Of a DNA stretch of 64,000 bases, positions 58,836-64,000 are shown piece after piece (the first letter of the stretch is position 1; every line of letters begins with the position of its first letter). Under the pieces are notes generated by a model that had not been told where the DNA came from, made no database searches, and saw nothing but the letters and a program-made list of their open reading frames with translations. The stretch lies in contig NC_081337.1 in NCBI RefSeq assembly GCF_022539665.2, positions 9,586,679 to 9,650,678 on the forward strand, read 5' to 3'. Made by a program: the position numbers and the translations under genes. Source of the DNA: Daphnia carinata. Its lineage: Eukaryota; Arthropoda; Branchiopoda; Diplostraca; Daphniidae.

Positions 58836-59111
58836 ATGGATGCCACGGATGGGTGTCCGCCCGTCCGTCTAGCACCCTCACTTGCGGCAGAATTTCGTAA
58901 GCGCAACGTAATGTGGTATATACAACAGAAAGAAAGACGCGGCCCAGTTTGTTGCTTTATAGTGGAAGGCTGCATCGATAAAGGTGGACAGAAACTTTGG
59001 CCAGTTGGCGATGCACGACGCGCCTTCCAGCCTTACACCAACTCCTCCCTCACGCGACCTCCCCTTTCTCTCGCTTCCCCACTGATAGTAAACGAGCAGA
59101 GCCTAAACTGA
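58836..59111 (+). CDS. 91-codon open frame, function unknown
   Basis: ATG at 58836 has A at -3 and G at +4, a good start context. The 91-residue product starts MDATDGCPPVRLAPSLAAEF, has a CC pair and another Cys near the middle (GPVCCFIVEGC), and a Pro/Ser-rich end. Composition is balanced and the segment is free of homopolymers. A minus-strand frame (58790-58975) overlaps. No family recognised. Confidence 0.2.
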   Translation: MDATDGCPPVRLAPSLAAEFRKRNVMWYIQQKERRGPVCCFIVEGCIDKGGQKLWPVGDARRAFQPYTNSSLTRPPLSLASPLIVNEQSLN

Positions 59112-59348
59112 TTTCTATCAGATAATGAGGTTTGGAAACGACGGGGATCTAGCACGCAGCACTTTACAACGTTGACCAAAATTTGCCTGCATTTTATCTT
59201 GCACTACAGCAGCCCAGTTCCGGCTGCCAGTTTGTGTATTTATTTGCTGATGGTTTTGTTTGGGTTTTATGATTTTGACGCGCAACTTTGCGCCGTCCAC
59301 GTTTTTGCTCTTACGCTCTTGAACAGCCTATTGTGCCCGATAGTTTTC

Positions 59349-59366
59349 TTTTTTTTTTTTTTTTTT
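59349..59366. repeat. T18 homopolymer
   Basis: Eighteen consecutive T. Read directly. Confidence 0.9.
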
Positions 59367-59714
59367 AACATCCCGTTTGATTCGCATTGCTTCAATCCTT
59401 GACGGTTCTACGTAGCTCCTGCAGCTCAGTCGACGGAAGCAATTTTCGTATAAAGGATATATAAGAGAGCGCCTGACTGCAAGTATCGACCGTTCCTACC
59501 AAAATATATATATATAAAAAAAAAAGGACTCTTTTGCCGACGTGTTGTAATAGGCTGCTGCTCGTTGCACTCCTTCCTACTCACCGTGTGCTAGTAGACA
59601 ACAAAAACGGCATCGTGAAAGCGGCCGGAACGATCATTCGCGAAATCCATCTATGGCACCATTCACGTTGGGTTCTAACGTGTGATCGATACATAATCAT
59701 TCAAATCAGAAAGA

Positions 59715-60023
59715 ATGAATAATGAAGCTCATTCTGGTCAGAGTTGGGGTCTTTTTCCCTTGCGATCGTTATACTGTTGTCATGACAGCAACGATCGTTA
59801 TTATGGGTCTTTGAAGCGCGGAAAACGAATCAAACATCCAACTATTTGGACTGTTAAAGATCAATCGCTAACGCTATGTTCACCCACATCAATATTGCCA
59901 TTCAATGCACGCGCTGCAGGCTATCCAGTTACGGGTAAAAGATGGTACCCTATGCCACCACTGTACCACCACTATATATACTGTATATACATAGACTCCG
60001 GCGAATACTGTTTTTCTGTTTGA
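59715..60023 (+). CDS. 102-codon open frame, function unknown
   Basis: ATG at 59715 has A at -3. The product starts MNNEAHSGQSWGLFPLRS, is basic in the middle (KRGKRIKHPTIW) and rich in Tyr near the end (YHHYIYCIYI). It overlaps the stop of an upstream frame (59534-59722) in ATGAATAA. The hairpin-forming repeat at 59763-59801 lies inside it, which argues somewhat against a constrained protein. No family recognised. Confidence 0.18.
   Translation: MNNEAHSGQSWGLFPLRSLYCCHDSNDRYYGSLKRGKRIKHPTIWTVKDQSLTLCSPTSILPFNARAAGYPVTGKRWYPMPPLYHHYIYCIYIDSGEYCFSV
59763..59801. repeat. Duplicated cgatcgttat flanking a palindrome
   Basis: cgatcgttat occurs at 59763-59772 and 59792-59801. Between them tgtcatgaca (59778-59787) is a perfect palindrome. 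The outer cgatcgtt and aacgatcg also pair, so the whole can fold as an imperfect hairpin. Confidence 0.85.
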
Positions 60024-60675
60024 CTATCGTTACGTGATGATGGCAAATCCATTCCGTTATATTAGCTTCCCCCTCTTCGTTTCTCCCTCATTCCGGCCTT
60101 TTCTCCATTTCCCCCCCTTTTTTTCCCCCTTTTTGTTATTCGTTCGGCGTGTGCGTTCGGTGTTACTTTTCCCCGGAATTGAATTGCTATTTGTCAGGCG
60201 AATGTTTTGCCACTAAGGGCGCACCTTTCGTACGACTCGAAGGACTCGTGTAATAAAAAGAAGGCAACGAGGTTCCAACTCCCGTTCTTTCTTTTTTTTT
60301 CCTAGTCATTATGCGTTTACATTATACGCTGTATGTGTATTGTATACGTCCGCAACATAGTGGAGCTTTTAAAGGTGGGGAGAATAAATAGTATGAAAAG
60401 GGTGAAATAGGTTGGGGAGCTCCATCACATGTTTAAAGCTTATGGTTTTCAACCAAAAATGTGACACCCTTTTTCCTCCAAAAAAAAAAAAATCGAAAGA
60501 GGACAACAAAAAAAAAAAAAAATGGGTAAAAATGTTGAAATGAATAGTCCAGCTGGTGATAAGGTGACGGACCACCGGAGCGGTACCTCTTCCTCACACC
60601 CCTTCGATGCATGGCAGTAGAACATAAGAGGTAACAGTGTAGGAGTAAAATAAAATAGAAAAATAAGGGGTAAAG

Positions 60676-60692
60676 AAAAAAAAAAAAAAAAA
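60676..60692. repeat. A17 homopolymer
   Basis: Seventeen consecutive A. Read directly. Confidence 0.9.
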
Positions 60693-60949
60693 CGAAATTA
60701 CATTAACGCCATCTCATTCACTGCGATACATTTAAGCTATGACAGAGTAGCAACAGAAAATCGAAGTTTGATCGTTTTCGTAATGGATGAAGGATTTCAT
60801 AACTGGGGCTGCAGTTTTGCGATGAATGCGATACAATGTCGAATAGGAATGCCACGAAAATTGGGACTCTAGCAAGAGTCGAGTCAATTTCTTGTAAAGT
60901 ATTTGCTCTCTCCGTCTCCCCTTGTCTATATTATTCATCTGCCTTTCCA

Positions 60950-60967
60950 TTTTTTTTTTTTTTTTTT
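60950..60967. repeat. T18 homopolymer
   Basis: Eighteen consecutive T. Read directly. Confidence 0.9.
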
Positions 60968-62544
60968 CTTATTTGAATTTGCGTGCGCGCTTGTGTTGCG
61001 TTTCGGCACGTCTGAATGCCGTCGTTTTTATACGTCTTGTCTTTGTGCGAGCATGCGTCTCGTGCATTTGTCGTTGCCAGCACGGGGCTACGAATCCAGA
61101 CGGACCAGACAAGGCCAGACGGCTGGGAATTGCATTGCGAGTGATTTTTTGAAAGGAAGCGACATGGTCCTTGACTCTTCGTATTCGATTTCCTTCTTTG
61201 AGGTGAGAGAAAAAACAAAACGCAACAGAACGACCAAAGGAATGGAACGGACATTGACCAGGTGAATGAAGGGCACGCCTGCAATGAGGGCAAAATCATT
61301 TGGAGTCTAGTTTGTTAATTGAGTTTTAAAAACGGGTTTTGCAGGGAAGAAGAAGTAATCGTAGTTGTAAATTTACGTCGACATCAAAGCGATTTGGACT
61401 GACGGGTTGGATGTCACGGAACGTTAAATGAATAGAAGACGTTTTTCATGTTTGCCAAAACCAAAACGAACGAAGAAGAAGAAGAATAGTGCGATGAAAG
61501 CTTTGATATCTTTCGTGATGGCACGATTGGAAAGTCGGGTGTTTAACCGCCATCGCAAAAAGGAACCGATGCTAATGAGGAGAAGGCGTTCGGTCGTTTT
61601 CACGCATGAATATCCATTTCTAAATTATTCGCTTGGATGGATGGTGGTTTCGTTCCATCTAATCAAAAATGGTGGACACACATCTCACCTTTGTTGATGC
61701 GCCATCCGTTGAGGAACTTTCAAGAGCACTTAAAAACTCCAAGGACACTTGCGTGTGCTCCTCTTCATCGCCGTCTTATTAACGTGTCAGACGAAATACA
61801 AAGTCCACGCCTCACGACTCTTTTTCTTTTATCTCGCATTTTTTATTCGTAATCAATATCAAAGCAAAAGGTTTTTAAAAAATAAATAAATCAATTACAA
61901 ACTGCTTGGGAAGCGGGCGGAAAAACGTATCGACGGACACCTTGAGGTCGAAACGAAACGTTGGCTTTCATGATGGTGTCGTTGCTCGGAGGCAAAAACG
62001 AAATAAGGGGGGAGGGATGCAATCACGCAAACCGAACAAGAACACACAAAAAAAAAACAACAACGAGAGCGGGCGACATCACGCTGCGTTCAGGTGGTAA
62101 TGGTCCAGGTGTAATTAGTCGCCTGAGTGTGTCACAACAAGAGTTGTGTTATGAATGCCCCCTTTCTCCGATATCCTCTAAGTCTGCTTGCCATCATCTT
62201 TTTCCTTTTCTTTCTTCTGAAACTCCGGGCACTTCCCTCCCCCCATCCCCTCCTCCCGTTGTACACACTGTCTACTAACAATCAATGGCCATAATCGTAA
62301 CCGTAAATTAGCATCGCGCTTGAGTGCTGCCTTGGTCTGGTGGTGGTGTTTGCCGCGGTGGAAATCAACGATGTCTAAAAAAGAAACGGGTGGGAGACGG
62401 GAAGCAAACGACGTGAAGAAAGAGTCGGATAGAAGAACGAGAAAAGAGAAGGAAGAAAAAAAAAAAAAAAATTACAAGAAAGACAAGCGCGGCCAGAAAC
62501 AATTAGCCCAGAGAGCGAATAAGAAAGAGAGAAAGAGACCCTTG

Positions 62545-62567
<23 letters not shown>
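62545..62567. repeat. A23 homopolymer
   Basis: Twenty-three consecutive A, the longest single-base run in the window. Confidence 0.9.
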
Positions 62568-62579
<12 letters not shown>

Positions 62580-62997
62580 CGGCGACGTGGAAATGAATAA
62601 ACAACTGATAATAGTCGGTAGTAAATCATATTAATGGTAATGATAATAGGATCGGCTGAACCAGGCCAAGGGGAAAAACTGAGTAGGAACTACAAGAAAA
62701 AGGCAGCGGGAGAGAAAGGCAGCCAACGAACAACGGTGCGCACAACCCTCCGAAAAAGAAAAAAAAATTAATTAAGCGGCAATTGGCGGTGGTGTGGGCT
62801 AAGGATAATGCTGCTCTCATGAGACAAGTAGAAAGGAGGCCAACGATTTATTGGCATATTATGTATATACACCCTGTCTGTGTGTAGACTTGTGTGCGTT
62901 TGCAATGTTGATTATGTATGGACATGCAATCTGATGAATCACTATAAGGCGAGTGACCTGGCCAGTGAGATGGCAGCTGCGTGGCAGTTTTGAATTC

Positions 62998-63015
62998 TTT
63001 TTTTTTTTTTTTTTT
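62998..63015. repeat. T18 homopolymer
   Basis: Eighteen consecutive T. Read directly. Confidence 0.9.
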
Positions 63016-63403
63016 ACTTGTGATTCTGTAAACTTTATTATGCAAATATGAACTCGCAATATAGGGAAAGACGATTGAAAGATACGAGACAGAAAGAAAG
63101 AAAAACAAAAATTTGTCGGAGAAACAGGAAAACGAAGAGGTTTGTCAACTAGGGTAACTTTCTTGCTTTCCGTCACGGAACGATCGCTTCAATCACGTCT
63201 ATTTTGTGTCTTGTTTCGCCCCTTTCGTGATGTGCGGTTTCCCGTTCCAGGGTCCCCGCATAGCTCGTAACGTATTTATAAAATTCAGCAGCGTGTCTGA
63301 CGAATAGTTTATTCGCGGGAGGGAATCCATATCTTTATACGGGTGTCCTTGCCTTGCCTGCCATTTTCTTTTTCTCCTTCTTTTGCCTGTGATGCGTAGA
63401 GCT

Positions 63404-63423
63404 AAAAAAAAAAAAAAAAAAAA
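63404..63423. repeat. A20 homopolymer
   Basis: Twenty consecutive A. Read directly. Confidence 0.9.
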
Positions 63424-63690
63424 TATACAAACGGCAACAACAGAAAAGCAGCTGCAGCTGCAAAGTACAACCGGGCAGCCATACCAGTGAGGGCGGTCTC
63501 CATCTAATTGGCTGTGATTTGCCTGAACTCATGCCAAGAAAAAAAAAAATTATGCTTCACGCATTGGCTAGTCACGACTTGTGTTCCCGAATCTAGTGAC
63601 TTGTTATTATTCTTTTTCTTTCTTTCCTCTTTGCAGGTGCTTTCTTTCCTTCATGTCTCTCAGGTTTTTTGGTTTTTTTTTTTTGAGGGA

Positions 63691-63706
63691 GGGGGGGGGG
63701 GGGGGG
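63691..63706. repeat. G16 homopolymer
   Basis: Sixteen consecutive G, shortly after a T12 run. Confidence 0.95.
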
Positions 63707-63987
63707 CAGGTGGTATCTTGCACTGCACCTTTAAGCCGCTGACCCCCACCGTCCGCGGATTACATCTTTTGTCAAAGCTCGTGTACATGTAACCGTGCGT
63801 TGGACCATGGAGTGTACTGCGGTCCCGATAGAAATAAAATCGCTCATTGAAAGCCAGTCAAGAAAGGAAGAGAGCCAATTTTGCGATTTGCCAACGGCGG
63901 CCCGACAAGAGAGTCCCTACCAGTGAACGAAATGACTTTGTGAATACGATAACAAGCTTTACAAAGTTGGCATTTATCAAAGGGATC

Positions 63988-64000
63988 TATATATATATAT
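63988..64000. repeat. (TA)n microsatellite, cut by window end
   Basis: At least six TA units continue to the last base, so the true length is unknown. Confidence 0.9.

Larger units (their letters stand above)
58651..61870. other. Interval with several balanced open frames
   Basis: 58660-59345 and 61330-61870 are low in homopolymers. The frames at 58836-59111 and 59715-60023 are listed. Others at 59534-59722 (no ATG), 61428-61697 and 61637-61852 (overlapping, ATG-started) are unrecognised. T18 (59349-59366), A13/A15 (60480-60522), A17 (60676-60692) and T18 (60950-60967) break up the segment. Confidence 0.45.
61871..64000. other. Purine-rich low-complexity end of window
   Basis: No gene seen. 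A nearly pure purine stretch (about 62380-62600) encodes a Lys/Arg-rich frame that is compositional. It includes A16 (62456-62471), A23 (62545-62567), T18 (62998-63015), A20 (63404-63423), T12 then G16 (63673-63706), and a TA array cut by the window edge. A strong acceptor-like CCTCTTTGCAG at 63636 is followed by a frame through the G16 run and is not called. Confidence 0.6.

Noticed and set aside
62320-62634. 104-codon Lys/Arg-rich frame
   Set aside because: It is the translation of a nearly pure purine tract with A16 and A23 runs.

Overview
The window looks like nuclear DNA from a multicellular invertebrate. My best guess is a crustacean of the Daphnia type, but that is an inference from sequence texture, not from a recognised gene. 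Supporting signs are dense A/T homopolymers on both strands, many short microsatellites ((CT)n, (CA)n, (TA)n), CpG dinucleotides that do not look depleted, good GT/AG splice-like signals, and no bacterial gene layout. I recognise no protein family, tRNA, rRNA, snRNA or known microRNA anywhere in the 64 kb.

Layout. 1-16560 is low-complexity non-coding DNA with T-rich and A-rich tracts, GA/CT arrays, a pair of complementary GT and CA arrays (7619-7956) and several C or G runs. 16561-19740 is much poorer in homopolymers, ending at a C20 run. 19741-33960 returns to the low-complexity texture, with one longer open frame (23290-23919). 33961-36240 holds a clear inverted repeat (34259-34359) and overlapping open frames. 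36241-37310 is a cluster of non-low-complexity open frames on the plus strand. 37311-39530 carries long CT arrays. 39531-40690 contains the most gene-like structure I could assemble by hand: a 55-codon two-exon model with a GTAAGT donor, a pyrimidine-rich CACAG acceptor and a downstream AATAAA. It is followed at once by the clearest feature of the window, an AT-rich head-to-tail tandem repeat (about 40690-42665; units of about 856 and 852 bp plus a partial third copy). 42666-58650 is again mostly low complexity, with isolated open frames and one well-bounded 114-base exon candidate (54652-54765). 58651-61870 has several consecutive balanced-composition open frames. 61871-64000 is purine-rich and homopolymer-rich.

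How things work together. No pathway or operon can be read from this window. It is best described as a gene-poor or intronic interval containing one tandem-repeat array and some weak coding candidates. Open frames of 60-170 codons are expected by chance in this much sequence on two strands, so every CDS entry below is a candidate with low confidence. Splice acceptors are also easy to find by chance in DNA this T-rich.
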